Shown: piece after piece, positions 34,406 through 43,138 of the stretch
How positions within the stretch are numbered: position 1 is the stretch's first letter
Layout of the letters: every line of letters starts with the position of its first letter
DNA from: JAAYJR01 sp964545315
Lineage (GTDB): Bacteria; Bacteroidota; Bacteroidia; Bacteroidales; Prolixibacteraceae
Assembly: GCA_964545315.1 (NCBI GenBank)
Contig: CAZJGI010000007.1
Coordinates: forward strand, 1 to 64,000
DNA length: 64,000 nt
Direction: 5' to 3'
Position numbers and translations under genes: made by a program
Notes under the pieces: generated by a model
What the model was told of the DNA's origin: nothing
Seen by the model: the letters and a program-made list of their open reading frames with translations, nothing else
The model's database searches: none

Positions 34406-37057
34406 ATGAACCCTGATATAGGATTAAAACATATAATCATTTTGGTATTTTTAACCGGATTTTTTCAATTATCAACAGCACAGCAAAATAGCATTACCTA
34501 CTCTTGTGAAGGCCAGCCCCTTAGTGTTGTTTTGGAAGAAATCGGAAAGAAATATGATATCAACTTTGCATTCGACGCTGATGCATTTTCTGTTATTAAT
34601 ACTAAGTTTACAATTAATAATAGCTCTATTGAGAATCTGCTTGAACTTTTAAAAACAAACTATTCGGTCGATCACAAGTTAATTGAAAGTACCTGGATAC
34701 TGGTATTAGTTAAAAAGAACATCCCGGTAGTCGTTCCGGCAAAGCCAAAACCTGTGACATTTTCAGGATATGTTAAAGATGCTGTTACAGGTGAAGATCT
34801 TATATATTGCAATGTGGTATACGGCAATAATCAAGGGGCAATGACTAATGAACTTGGCTTTTTCAGTTTTCAGGTACCTAAGCGTGATTCTTTAAATATT
34901 AAGATAAGTCATCTTGGTTATAACATGCTGGACACAATTATTCTACCTTCAGAAAAAGCCGGATTCTACCTTAAACCTTCCGATGTATTGTTGCCGGCAG
35001 TTGAAGTTTTACACCAGGAAAACAATGTTATCCAGGCTTCGCCACGGCCGGAAAGTATTGGATTTAATCCTTTGAAATCATCTGAATTACCTGGAATTGC
35101 AAATGATGACCTAAGCAATTCATTACTGATAATCCCGGGAGTTGATTTTTTGAATGGAGGAATATCCGGATTGTCAATACGTGGGAGTTCATCAACTGAC
35201 AATCTTATCTTGTTCGACGGTATACCTGTATTGGAGACCAGTCATCTGCTCGGAAATATGAGTGTTTTGAATTCAAAATTTGTGAAACAGGCATTTGTCT
35301 CACGCGGGGGCTTTGGAACTGAATTTGGAGATCGGGTTGCCGGTTTGATAGAGATCACAGGTAAGTCAGGCAAAAATAATCAACCATACCTGGATGTATC
35401 TGCAAACTTGATGAACTTCAATTTACTGGCTAATATACCGGTAAGTAATAAATTTTCATTAACCACAGCATGGCGAAGATCTTTTATCGACCGATGGCAA
35501 AACTATTTATTCTACAGATTGATAGATGATATTGCAGAAACAAATGATCCAATACAGTCAACAATCATTCCTTCAATAAAATATGAAGATATTAATGCTA
35601 AAATAAGTTATCATCCATCTGATAACCTTGAATTTAACATCAATGTTTTATATGGCAATGATAATCAAAGCAGGGATTTCGAGCTGTTACAATCTAGGGA
35701 CTACTACAGGAACGAATCATTAAAAGGCGATAATATCGGAATGAGTGTTAATATGAACTGGCAGGCAGATAATAAATGGTTACATTCCTTATCTGCCGGA
35801 TTCTCAAATCTTGATAAAATTATCATTGATGAAACCGGCGAACTTAAAGAAATTACAGAAATCATTGAAAATCCGGGACAAGGTGTAGGAAAAGGTAAAG
35901 GCCTTGCCAAGACAAGAGAAAAAAGTTATACACGATTAACAAGCGATATTGACAACGGCACTAATAGCATAGAAGAATACCGCGCCTCATGGAAGTCAAC
36001 TTTCAATCAGGGTGGCTTCCGGACTGATGCCGGTATCGGGATCATCTCTGACAGATACAATTACAGGTTCTTTGCTCAACGGACTGAACTAAATGTTCAA
36101 TCCGATTCAATTGTTGACAGTAACAAAATGACATTTATAAACGGATTTATACAACAACAAATATATTTAAATGATTTTCTCAATATAAAATTAGGAATAA
36201 GGGCCAATACGGATATAACAAGCAAAAAAATATTCTGGCAACCCAGAGGGGGTGTTGAACTGATTCCTGCAGAGTACCTTAGTTTATATTTTTTATCAGG
36301 AATCTATTATCAGTTTTTAAGCGGGATAAAAAGATTTGACAGTGAGGGGCACTTCAATCTGTTATGGTATCTTCCGGGACAAGATCAACAAGGTATAGTA
36401 AAAGGCCTGCACCTTGTTTCAGGAAGTAAATTTGAAAAAAACGGATGGTACATTGACCTTGAAGGATATGTAAAAAATATATCAGGTAAAGTTAATTTTT
36501 TTGCACATAATACAAATGAAGGTGATAACATCACAACTGTATATATCCCCCGGATAGGTAAAGAGCGTGTAAAAGGCATTGACCTTTTCATTCAAAAAAA
36601 GCATAATATCTTTAACCATATGGCCGGGTATTCTATATCAACGAGAGAAGAAAAAATTGATAATCTTTTCAATGACAAATGGTTTCCCGGATACAATGAC
36701 CGTACTCACCGGTTGAAAATGTCAGAAATGATCACATGGAAAAACTGGCATCTTACAGGTACCTGGAATTTCTCAAGCGGCCTTCCCCTGTTGAAGCTGA
36801 CCGAATCAGCAACCGAAATAGATATTAACAGATCAGATCACTTTTCTCAACTCGACTTTGCACTTATAAGAGAGTTAAGGACTAACCACTTTTTACTTCA
36901 GGCAGGAGCCTCACTGCTTAATGTTTTCAATCGTCAGAATATTGTTGAAGTAGATTTTCTCCGATTTACATCAGATGCAGGTTCACTCACTGTCCGTTCC
37001 GATATTTCAGCTTTGGGATTTACCCCCCTGTTTTTTATTAATATGAGATTTTATTAA
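34406..37057 (+). CDS. TonB-dependent outer-membrane receptor with STN signalling domain
   Basis: An 883-residue receptor. Order: signal peptide (1-about 25, ending STAQ), STN domain (about 28-105; PLSVVLEEIGKKYDINFAF), carboxypeptidase-regulatory-like domain (about 118-195), plug (about 225-330; GLSIRGSSSTDNLILFDGIPV) and a beta-barrel to the C-terminus, which ends in F-F-I-N-M-R-F-Y. It is clearly shorter than SusC proteins and no susD gene follows, so it resembles FecA-like transducers. It would import a ligand such as a siderophore, peptide or oligosaccharide and signal through its STN domain to the FecR-type protein encoded 77 bp downstream. The ligand is unknown. Confidence 0.93.
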   Translation: MNPDIGLKHIIILVFLTGFFQLSTAQQNSITYSCEGQPLSVVLEEIGKKYDINFAFDADAFSVINTKFTINNSSIENLLELLKTNYSVDHKLIESTWILVLVKKNIPVVVPAKPKPVTFSGYVKDAVTGEDLIYCNVVYGNNQGAMTNELGFFSFQVPKRDSLNIKISHLGYNMLDTIILPSEKAGFYLKPSDVLLPAVEVLHQENNVIQASPRPESIGFNPLKSSELPGIANDDLSNSLLIIPGVDFLNGGISGLSIRGSSSTDNLILFDGIPVLETSHLLGNMSVLNSKFVKQAFVSRGGFGTEFGDRVAGLIEITGKSGKNNQPYLDVSANLMNFNLLANIPVSNKFSLTTAWRRSFIDRWQNYLFYRLIDDIAETNDPIQSTIIPSIKYEDINAKISYHPSDNLEFNINVLYGNDNQSRDFELLQSRDYYRNESLKGDNIGMSVNMNWQADNKWLHSLSAGFSNLDKIIIDETGELKEITEIIENPGQGVGKGKGLAKTREKSYTRLTSDIDNGTNSIEEYRASWKSTFNQGGFRTDAGIGIISDRYNYRFFAQRTELNVQSDSIVDSNKMTFINGFIQQQIYLNDFLNIKLGIRANTDITSKKIFWQPRGGVELIPAEYLSLYFLSGIYYQFLSGIKRFDSEGHFNLLWYLPGQDQQGIVKGLHLVSGSKFEKNGWYIDLEGYVKNISGKVNFFAHNTNEGDNITTVYIPRIGKERVKGIDLFIQKKHNIFNHMAGYSISTREEKIDNLFNDKWFPGYNDRTHRLKMSEMITWKNWHLTGTWNFSSGLPLLKLTESATEIDINRSDHFSQLDFALIRELRTNHFLLQAGASLLNVFNRQNIVEVDFLRFTSDAGSLTVRSDISALGFTPLFFINMRFY

Positions 37058-37134
37058 AATAAGGTAGGGTAAAATGTTTTTTGTGGATATTATTATCAAA
37101 ATTAGTAATAGTGTCCGGGAATCCTTTTTGTAAA

Positions 37135-37986
37135 ATGAATAATTTTAAAAAGAATAATCAATCAATCTCCCAGTTGGCTGATAAATTAATTCGCCATTAC
37201 CAGATACCTTTTAATACAAACAAAAAGGAGGCCTGGAACACTATTATTAAAAAAATCAATCAGTCTGAAAGCATAAACAAACCTGCATTAAAGATAAACT
37301 GGTATATCAGGGCTGCAGTTTCCGTTGCAGCAACTGCAGCCATTATTGTGATTTTTTTAATAATGTCAGGCACTACCTCATATATGACAGGAGAAAGTGA
37401 AATAGTCAGCTTTCGGTTGCCTGATCAGTCGAGAGTTGTACTGCATCATAACAGTACATTAAAATATAAAAAATATTTCCGTACATGTAATGTTCAACTT
37501 TCCGGAAAAGCATATTTTGAAGTTGCTAAAAATAACAACAAATTCAAAGTAAATACTGAATCAGGAAACGTTGAAGTATTAGGCACCAGGTTCCTGGTTG
37601 AAAGCAATAACCAAAGTTTTAATGTTGAATGTTTTCAGGGATCAGTGCGAACACACTTTGATAAAAATTCGTGGGTATTGGAAAAGGGAACTAAATTCTC
37701 AGGCGATGATCAAAAAATGAAAAAAATAAGTACGGAAGCAGAACAGGTTTATCCTGACTTTGCAATTTTTAAAAATTCCTATTCAAATGAAAAATTACCG
37801 GTTGTAATTCAAAACCTGGAATCATTCTTTGGTGTTGAAATTGAAATTAAGTCAGGTACAGAAAAACACTTTACAGGTACAATCCAAACCGGCAATATTA
37901 AAAATGCACTTCAAATGATATGTGAGCCATTGCATTTAAAATATATGTTTACTAATAAAAATAAAATAAATATTACACAATTATGA
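37135..37986 (+). CDS. FecR family anti-sigma factor
   Basis: A 283-residue FecR-type protein from the ATG at 37135; an upstream TTG-initiated extension of 18 codons is considered unlikely. The cytoplasmic N-part is residues 1-56, a single membrane segment about 57-77, the periplasmic FecR domain about 90-190 (VSFRLPDQSRVVLHHNS; VLGTRFLVES), and the C-terminal DUF4974/STN-like part ends the protein (IKNALQMICEPLHLKYMF). It should sequester the sigma factor encoded two genes upstream. Its TGA overlaps the ATG of the DUF4382 gene by 4 nt (ATGA), so the two are translationally coupled. Confidence 0.93.
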   Translation: MNNFKKNNQSISQLADKLIRHYQIPFNTNKKEAWNTIIKKINQSESINKPALKINWYIRAAVSVAATAAIIVIFLIMSGTTSYMTGESEIVSFRLPDQSRVVLHHNSTLKYKKYFRTCNVQLSGKAYFEVAKNNNKFKVNTESGNVEVLGTRFLVESNNQSFNVECFQGSVRTHFDKNSWVLEKGTKFSGDDQKMKKISTEAEQVYPDFAIFKNSYSNEKLPVVIQNLESFFGVEIEIKSGTEKHFTGTIQTGNIKNALQMICEPLHLKYMFTNKNKINITQL

Positions 37987-38858
37987 AATCAACATTCTTT
38001 TCATTAATTACGATTTTGTTAATTGGGCTAATAACGGGGTGTAATGACTTTACCGACGATTTAAATGAAACAAAGGATAACAAAGGCACCGTTATTATCA
38101 AAGTAACAGATGCACCGTTCCCTGCAGACATGGTTTCTGAAGCTAATATTACTATTGACTGGGTAAAACTTCTTAAAAAAAGTGAAGGAGATGGTAATGG
38201 CAATGATAGTATAATTAACATGGAATTAGAAAATGAAGTGACCATTAACCTTCTCTCCTTATCAAACGGAGTAACAGAAATATTATCCGAGACGGATGTT
38301 CCTTCAGGGATATATGATGAAATAAGATTGCACATCACAGAAACCAGTATAATGCTAAAAGACAGCACCTTTTTTGATCTTAAAATTCCCTCAGGTGGAG
38401 AAAGCGGACTTAAAATAAAAATTAAACCCGCCCTTGACCTCGAAGAAAATATGGTTTCTGAAGTTCTTTTGGATTTTGATGTCAGCCGCTCATTTGTGCT
38501 CAGGGGTAATATGAAACATGGGTATGATAAGGTTGTGGGTTTTATTTTCAAACCGGTAGTAAGGGCAGTTGCCACAATAACATCTGCAGAAATATTTGGA
38601 ACCGTTGCAGATACATCAAATACAATGATTGAAAATGCGTTGCTGACACTTCTTTCAGGGACAGATACTGTTACAACTGCCCTGACAGACAGTACAGGCC
38701 TTTATCGTATAATAGGTGTCATCCCGGGAGAATATTCACTTACCTGCGAAAAGGATGGTTTTAATTCTCAAACTAAAGAAAACCTGAATGTTAACAAAGG
38801 AGAAAGCAAAGAGCAAAATTTTGAACTTGTAACCACTGAGAATAAAGGGAATAATTAA
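37983..38858 (+). CDS. DUF4382 lipoprotein with C-terminal carboxypeptidase-regulatory-like domain
   Basis: A 291-residue lipoprotein (lipobox ending at Cys20, followed by N-D, which may influence sorting). The DUF4382 domain fills about residues 33-190: GTVIIKVTDAPFPADMVSEA opens it and GFIFKPVVRAV closes it. A carboxypeptidase-regulatory-like beta-sandwich follows (about 197-285; GLYRIIGVIPGEYSLTCEKD). DUF4382 has no defined activity; the protein may be a surface or periplasmic ligand-binding partner. Coupling by ATGA to the anti-sigma gene and its position at the end of the sigma-receptor unit imply a role in sensing or capturing the receptor's ligand. That is inference. Confidence 0.85.
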   Translation: MKSTFFSLITILLIGLITGCNDFTDDLNETKDNKGTVIIKVTDAPFPADMVSEANITIDWVKLLKKSEGDGNGNDSIINMELENEVTINLLSLSNGVTEILSETDVPSGIYDEIRLHITETSIMLKDSTFFDLKIPSGGESGLKIKIKPALDLEENMVSEVLLDFDVSRSFVLRGNMKHGYDKVVGFIFKPVVRAVATITSAEIFGTVADTSNTMIENALLTLLSGTDTVTTALTDSTGLYRIIGVIPGEYSLTCEKDGFNSQTKENLNVNKGESKEQNFELVTTENKGNN

Positions 38859-38914
38859 AAAATTAATATAAACATCACCTTCTCTATATTTCAATAATTG
38901 AATAACTGATGTAG

Positions 38915-38960
38915 GCCCGGTGTGATATTGCGAAGGCAATTCTATCCGGGCTTTATCTTT
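38915..38960 (+). terminator. Terminator after the sigma-receptor cassette
   Basis: GCCCGG (38915-38920) pairs with CCGGGC (38946-38951), with an inner 5-bp hairpin (38927-38931 with 38936-38940, GAAG loop), followed by TTTATCTTTT. It closes the four-gene unit. Confidence 0.75.
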
Positions 38961-39054
38961 TCCTGCCAATAAAAATTATTGGTGTCCATGAAATGTCCAT
39001 AAAAACCAAATTTTTATTGATATTAATTTTTGCAGCTTTACGCGCAAAAGTAAA

Positions 39055-39594
39055 ATGATAAATGTAATTATGATGCAGGAGATTAAGCTGACCATAATTG
39101 GCACTGATATGGACATTAACGGAGAATTAATATCCCAGGATGATATTAGAATTGATGGTAAGTTTTTTGGGGATATTGAAACTGCAGGAAAAATTGTAAT
39201 AAGTAATGAGGGCTTTGTCGATGGAACTATTAAAGGAAAGAATATTACCATCCATGGAGAAGCAAAGGGGGAAATTGTTGCATCCAATAATTTTTGTATG
39301 GCCCCGGGAGGAGCTTTTAAAGGATCGGTAAAAACCAAATACATAAATATAACAGAATTAGCGTATTTTAATGGCACCTGCTTAATTGAGTCAAGTCATA
39401 CACATAATAACAAAAAAAGTAAAACTGCATTATTACCACTCCCTAACAAAGAACCTAAAAAAGTAAAAAATACCTATGATGAAAAAATTATAGCCCCTGA
39501 AGAGGATCAAATCCCATCAAATCACAAAATTGTTGAAGATGAAAAATCAACAAATATTATGAACAATACAATTAGCAAAATAAAATCATTGTGA
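39055..39594 (+). CDS. Bactofilin (polymer-forming cytoskeletal protein)
   Basis: A 179-residue bactofilin. The central beta-helix (about residues 8-115) shows the repeated short strands of the family: DMDINGELISQDDIRIDGKF, then GDIETAGKIVIS, GFVDGTIKGKNITIHGEAKG and GAFKGSVKTKYINI. The C-terminal 60 residues are basic and then acidic, and probably disordered. Bactofilins self-assemble without nucleotide into filaments that anchor cell-shape or wall enzymes to the membrane. The first ATG (39055) is given; Met6 or Met7 are equally possible. The next gene, 13 bp downstream, is an actin-like protein, so the two probably form one cytoskeletal unit. Confidence 0.93.
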   Translation: MINVIMMQEIKLTIIGTDMDINGELISQDDIRIDGKFFGDIETAGKIVISNEGFVDGTIKGKNITIHGEAKGEIVASNNFCMAPGGAFKGSVKTKYINITELAYFNGTCLIESSHTHNNKKSKTALLPLPNKEPKKVKNTYDEKIIAPEEDQIPSNHKIVEDEKSTNIMNNTISKIKSL

Positions 39595-39607
39595 AATAAA
39601 ATTAACT

Positions 39608-40654
39608 ATGCAAAAATCATTTATTTTTCTCAGCGTATTTGAGGAGAACTACAGAGAATTTGAAAAAGTAGCAGACTCTTTTCTGGATGCTATTAAAATC
39701 GTTAAGTTTAAAGATAAAGATTATATTGTTGGTGAACTGGCTTTAAAAGAGGGAAACTCACCTCATAAGTTTTTAAATAGTTCAGCCAAAGATCTTGACT
39801 ATCAGCTACTGGGATCTATTGGTCTGTTGATAGCAACTCAAGGATTATACTCAAAATTGATAGTCACTACAGGATTCCCTTTTACAACATATCAACCTTA
39901 CAAAAAAGATGCGATTGAATTTCTAAAAGGATTACACGAAATACAATTTGATTCATCTACATTAGGAGGAGAAGGTTTAGAAACTGTGAGCCTTACAGTA
40001 TCAGAGGTGGATGTATTAACTGAAATAAACGGATGTGTAAAAGCTATCAGAAAAGGCGAATTGAAAGAAAATGATAACTTTTTCATTGCAAGCCTCGGAT
40101 ACGGCACATTTGAAGTTGCCCTTTCCACTCCCGAGGGAATTGTATACAGGACTGCTCACAGCGCAAAAGGATTAATGTACGCCGTTAACACCTGGGAATA
40201 TGAATTACAAAAACAGTATTACCTTAATATGCTTACTGAACAACAGATAGAAAGGTCATTTCAGCGGGGTCAGATGATTATAAACAGACATAATAGTGAT
40301 TTGACAGAGTTGAGGGATAAAACTCTCAGAAGCTACTATTATGAAGTTATTTCTCCTGCTATGAGAAAAAAATTCACTGATGAAGATTTTTACAGATCAA
40401 AGAAAATTTACCTTGTAGGCGGAGGTGCAATGTACGATGTGATAGTCAATTTATTTAAAGAAGAATTCAAAGATATTCTTGAAGTAAATGTTTACCCGGA
40501 ACCAAACCTGGCTGCCAGTAAAGGTTATTGCCTGCACTCAATGGAACTGGTTAAAGAAAAGATCAATTCACTTGATAACAAGGAAAGTTATACCTGTGTA
40601 GGGTTAGACCTTGGGAATAATAATACTGTGGTAACTGTAAATAATGATTTCTAA
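39608..40654 (+). CDS. Actin-like (ParM/Alp-type) ATPase with phosphate-1 motif at the C-terminus
   Basis: A 348-residue member of the actin-like fold. Family landmarks in order are DKDYIVGELALKEG (36-49), KLIVTTGFPFTTYQPYKKD (83-101), the phosphate-2 position IASLGYGTFEV (160-170; the usual Asp is Ser162) and the adenosine motif IYLVGGGAMY (267-276), then EPNLAASKGY, which normally ends such proteins. The phosphate-1 loop DxGxxxT, normally at residues 5-15, is missing there and appears instead at 331-340 as VGLDLGNNNT, followed by one strand and the stop. This looks like a circular permutation moving the first beta-hairpin to the end. It follows a bactofilin gene by 13 bp. A ParM-like role in filament formation or positioning is inferred. 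Confidence 0.78.
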   Translation: MQKSFIFLSVFEENYREFEKVADSFLDAIKIVKFKDKDYIVGELALKEGNSPHKFLNSSAKDLDYQLLGSIGLLIATQGLYSKLIVTTGFPFTTYQPYKKDAIEFLKGLHEIQFDSSTLGGEGLETVSLTVSEVDVLTEINGCVKAIRKGELKENDNFFIASLGYGTFEVALSTPEGIVYRTAHSAKGLMYAVNTWEYELQKQYYLNMLTEQQIERSFQRGQMIINRHNSDLTELRDKTLRSYYYEVISPAMRKKFTDEDFYRSKKIYLVGGGAMYDVIVNLFKEEFKDILEVNVYPEPNLAASKGYCLHSMELVKEKINSLDNKESYTCVGLDLGNNNTVVTVNNDF

Positions 40655-40731
40655 AAATAATTACCACCAATAATAGTTCGGTCCATTCCCTGATCAGATT
40701 ATTGTAGAATGGAATATATATAGCCTTTCCT

Positions 40732-40745
40732 GATTCATATGAATC
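40732..40745. promoter_or_regulatory. 14-bp perfect palindrome upstream of the SDR gene
   Basis: GATTCATATGAATC is a perfect palindrome 61 bp before the ATG of the SDR gene and could be an operator for a dimeric repressor. A second short inverted repeat (TCCATTC 40682-40688 with GAATGGA 40707-40713) lies just upstream and might terminate the bactofilin unit. Neither has independent support. Confidence 0.3.
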
Positions 40746-40806
40746 GAAATTTTTATACTTTAGAAGCATAATTTGATTTTGGCATAATTGATCACATAAT
40801 TATTTT

Positions 40807-41607
40807 ATGCAGGAAAAAGTAGTAATTATTACAGGAGCCTCATCAGGTATAGGAAGGGCTCTGGCTGAAAGATATGCGATGGAGGGTTGGTGCCTTGTAT
40901 TGGCTGCACGTCGTGAAGAACGACTATATGAACTAAAAAGTAAACTCAAAACAGAAGTGCTTCCTGTCAAAACAGATGTAACTCAGGAAGATGAATGTAA
41001 AGCACTGATAAAAAAAGCGCTGGAGAAATTTGGACGAATTGATGTATTGATAAATAATGCAGGTATTTCACAGAGGGCATTATTTAAGGACACAGACCTG
41101 AAGGTATTGCACCGGCTGATGGAAGTGAACTTCTGGGGTACTGTTTATTGTACTAAATACGCAATTCCACATCTGATTGAGACAAAAGGATCCCTTATAG
41201 GCATTATCTCTGTTGGAGGGTATATAGGCCTTCCCGGCAGAGCAGGGTATTCAGCTTCTAAATTTGCAGTAAGGGGTTTTCTGGAAACCATACGAACAGA
41301 GAACCTGAATACCGGATTGCATGTATTGATAACAGCTCCCGGATTTACTGCTTCAGAAATAAGAAAATCAGCTCTCAATGCCAACGGAAAACCGCAGGGT
41401 GAAACACCTCGTAACGAGAATAATATGATGTCTGCAGAGGAATGTGCAAAACATATATACCATGCTGCTGTAAAACGTAAAAGACAACTTATTTTGACAT
41501 TCGTAGAGGGTAAACTGACCGTTTTTCTTGCTAAATTTATTCCTGGTTTTGTTGACAGAATGTCATATAAAATATTTGCGAATGAACCAAATTCTCCCTT
41601 CAGATAA
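40807..41607 (+). CDS. Short-chain dehydrogenase/reductase
   Basis: A 266-residue classical SDR. TGASSGIG (9-16) binds the NAD(P) pyrophosphate, AARRE near residue 33 suggests NADP preference, NNAG is at 83-86, and the catalytic residues are Ser135, Tyr148 and Lys152 in GYSASKFAVRG. The C-terminal 50 residues (KRKRQLILTFVEGKLTVFLAKFIPG) are basic and hydrophobic, as in DHRS7-like reductases that associate with membranes. It stands alone between the bactofilin unit and an esterase gene. Substrate unknown; a lipid or hydroxyacyl compound is possible. Confidence 0.92.
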   Translation: MQEKVVIITGASSGIGRALAERYAMEGWCLVLAARREERLYELKSKLKTEVLPVKTDVTQEDECKALIKKALEKFGRIDVLINNAGISQRALFKDTDLKVLHRLMEVNFWGTVYCTKYAIPHLIETKGSLIGIISVGGYIGLPGRAGYSASKFAVRGFLETIRTENLNTGLHVLITAPGFTASEIRKSALNANGKPQGETPRNENNMMSAEECAKHIYHAAVKRKRQLILTFVEGKLTVFLAKFIPGFVDRMSYKIFANEPNSPFR

Positions 41608-41710
41608 GAATCAGGTAAATAGGTTTTTAATTAATTGCAGTAGCCTTGTTCCTTACTGATCGCTTCATCGAACGGATTAAAAATTTACATAAATCATTAA
41701 TTTTAATCAT

Positions 41711-42613
41711 ATGAAACAAATACCTTTTTTATTAATTCTTCTTATTTCGGTCATGGCCACCTCAGCGCAGGATATAATATTAAAAGTATGGCCTGACGGT
41801 GCACCTAACCATAATGGTATGGATAAGCCGGAAGAGAAATATGATGGTATACGTGTAAGAAATGTATCAGTAGCTGAGATATTTGTATTTCTGCCTCCTA
41901 ATGAAATTAATACTGGTGCAGCAGTAGTAATATGCCCTGGAGGCGGTTACCAGATTGAAGCAATGGACCATGAGGGATTGGATATGGCAAAATGGCTGCA
42001 GGCAAAGGGAATAGCAGGAATAGTACTTAAATACAGATTACCTTATGGCCACCATGAAATACCCTCTGGTGATTTACGACAGGCTATACGTATTGTAAGA
42101 TTTAACGCCGCCGACTGGAGGATTGACAACAATAAAATAGGTATTGCAGGTTCATCTGCCGGTGGTCATCTGGCTTCAACCGTCGGAACACGGTTTGACT
42201 TTGGAAATAAGGAAAGCAGTATACCATTGGAAAGGATCAGCTGCCGGCCCGACTTCATGCTCCTGCTATATCCGGTTATTAGCTTCAGGGAGGAAATCGG
42301 ACATATGGGTTCACGAAGGAACCTTATTGGCGAAGGCAATGACTGGAAACTGGTCCGGCAATATTCTAATGAATTACATGTTTCTGCTGAAACGCCTCCA
42401 ACATTTCTTGTCCTCGCTGATGACGATAAAGGTGTTTTACCAATTAACTCAGTTGAGTTTTACCTTGCTCTTAAAAAATATAATATACCAGCCGAAATGC
42501 ATATATTCAGGGAAGGATCACACGGATTCGGGATGAATAAAACAAACCTCCCTGTTGACCAGTGGCCGGAACTGTTTTATTACTGGCTAAAAGCTGTTGA
42601 CATTATTAATTAA
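41711..42613 (+). CDS. Exported alpha/beta-hydrolase (acetyl esterase/lipase-like)
   Basis: A 300-residue secreted esterase of the BD-FAE/Aes type. The signal peptide ends near residue 20 (TSAQ). The oxyanion region is CPGGGYQIEAMDHEG, with HGGG replaced by PGGG as in xylan-acetylesterase-like enzymes. The nucleophile is in GSSAGGH (about residue 148), the acid in LADDDKGV, and the histidine in EGSHGFGMN. It probably removes acetyl groups from plant or algal glycans in the periplasm. Its stop codon touches the ATG of the Nudix gene with no spacer, so the two are co-translated together with pepP. Confidence 0.9.
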   Translation: MKQIPFLLILLISVMATSAQDIILKVWPDGAPNHNGMDKPEEKYDGIRVRNVSVAEIFVFLPPNEINTGAAVVICPGGGYQIEAMDHEGLDMAKWLQAKGIAGIVLKYRLPYGHHEIPSGDLRQAIRIVRFNAADWRIDNNKIGIAGSSAGGHLASTVGTRFDFGNKESSIPLERISCRPDFMLLLYPVISFREEIGHMGSRRNLIGEGNDWKLVRQYSNELHVSAETPPTFLVLADDDKGVLPINSVEFYLALKKYNIPAEMHIFREGSHGFGMNKTNLPVDQWPELFYYWLKAVDIIN

Positions 42614-43138
42614 ATGAATAGCAGCCATCCTTTTAATATTATCAGGTATTGTCCACTATGTGGCTCTCATGACTTTAAAAAAGCATGTGAAAGATCCCTG
42701 CATTGCCATAAGTGTGGGTTTACATTATTTATTAACGCTGCAGCAGCTGTTGCAGCACTGATTGATGATGGCAAAGGAAAATTGTTATTGACAACAAGGG
42801 GTGTTGATCCGGGATATGGCATGCTGGACCTGCCTGGCGGTTTTATTAATCCTGGTGAAACGGCTGAAGATGCAGTAAAACGTGAACTGCATGAAGAGCT
42901 GGGCATAAAAGTAAAATCGTTAAAATATATTAATTCAGCTCCAAATGAATATTTATTCAAGGGTTTAACTGTATTTACTTTGGATATGGCTTTTCAGGTT
43001 GTGCCTTATTCTTTTGAAAACCTTAAACCAATGGATGATATTAAAGATTTTGGCTTTTATTCCGAAGAGGAAATAAATTATGATCTTATAAGTGCCCCTT
43101 CAGTTAAAAATTTCGTAAAACAATATTTCAGGACATGA
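42614..43138 (+). CDS. Nudix hydrolase with N-terminal zinc ribbon
   Basis: A 174-residue protein. An N-terminal zinc ribbon uses Cys13, Cys16, Cys31 and Cys34 (YCPLCG ... HCHKCG); the Nudix box follows as GGFINPGETAEDAVKRELHEE (first 20 or so residues of the GX5EX7REUXEEXGU motif, complete through ELGI). This layout resembles NudC-type NADH pyrophosphatases but without their N-terminal domain, so it may hydrolyse an NDP-linked compound. It begins directly after the esterase stop and overlaps the pepP start by 4 nt (ATGA). Confidence 0.92.
   Translation: MNSSHPFNIIRYCPLCGSHDFKKACERSLHCHKCGFTLFINAAAAVAALIDDGKGKLLLTTRGVDPGYGMLDLPGGFINPGETAEDAVKRELHEELGIKVKSLKYINSAPNEYLFKGLTVFTLDMAFQVVPYSFENLKPMDDIKDFGFYSEEEINYDLISAPSVKNFVKQYFRT

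Noticed and set aside
37973..38575. Long open frame of 200 codons on the minus strand opposite the DUF4382 gene
   Set aside because: It is serine- and leucine-rich, has no motifs, and lies wholly opposite a recognised lipoprotein gene.
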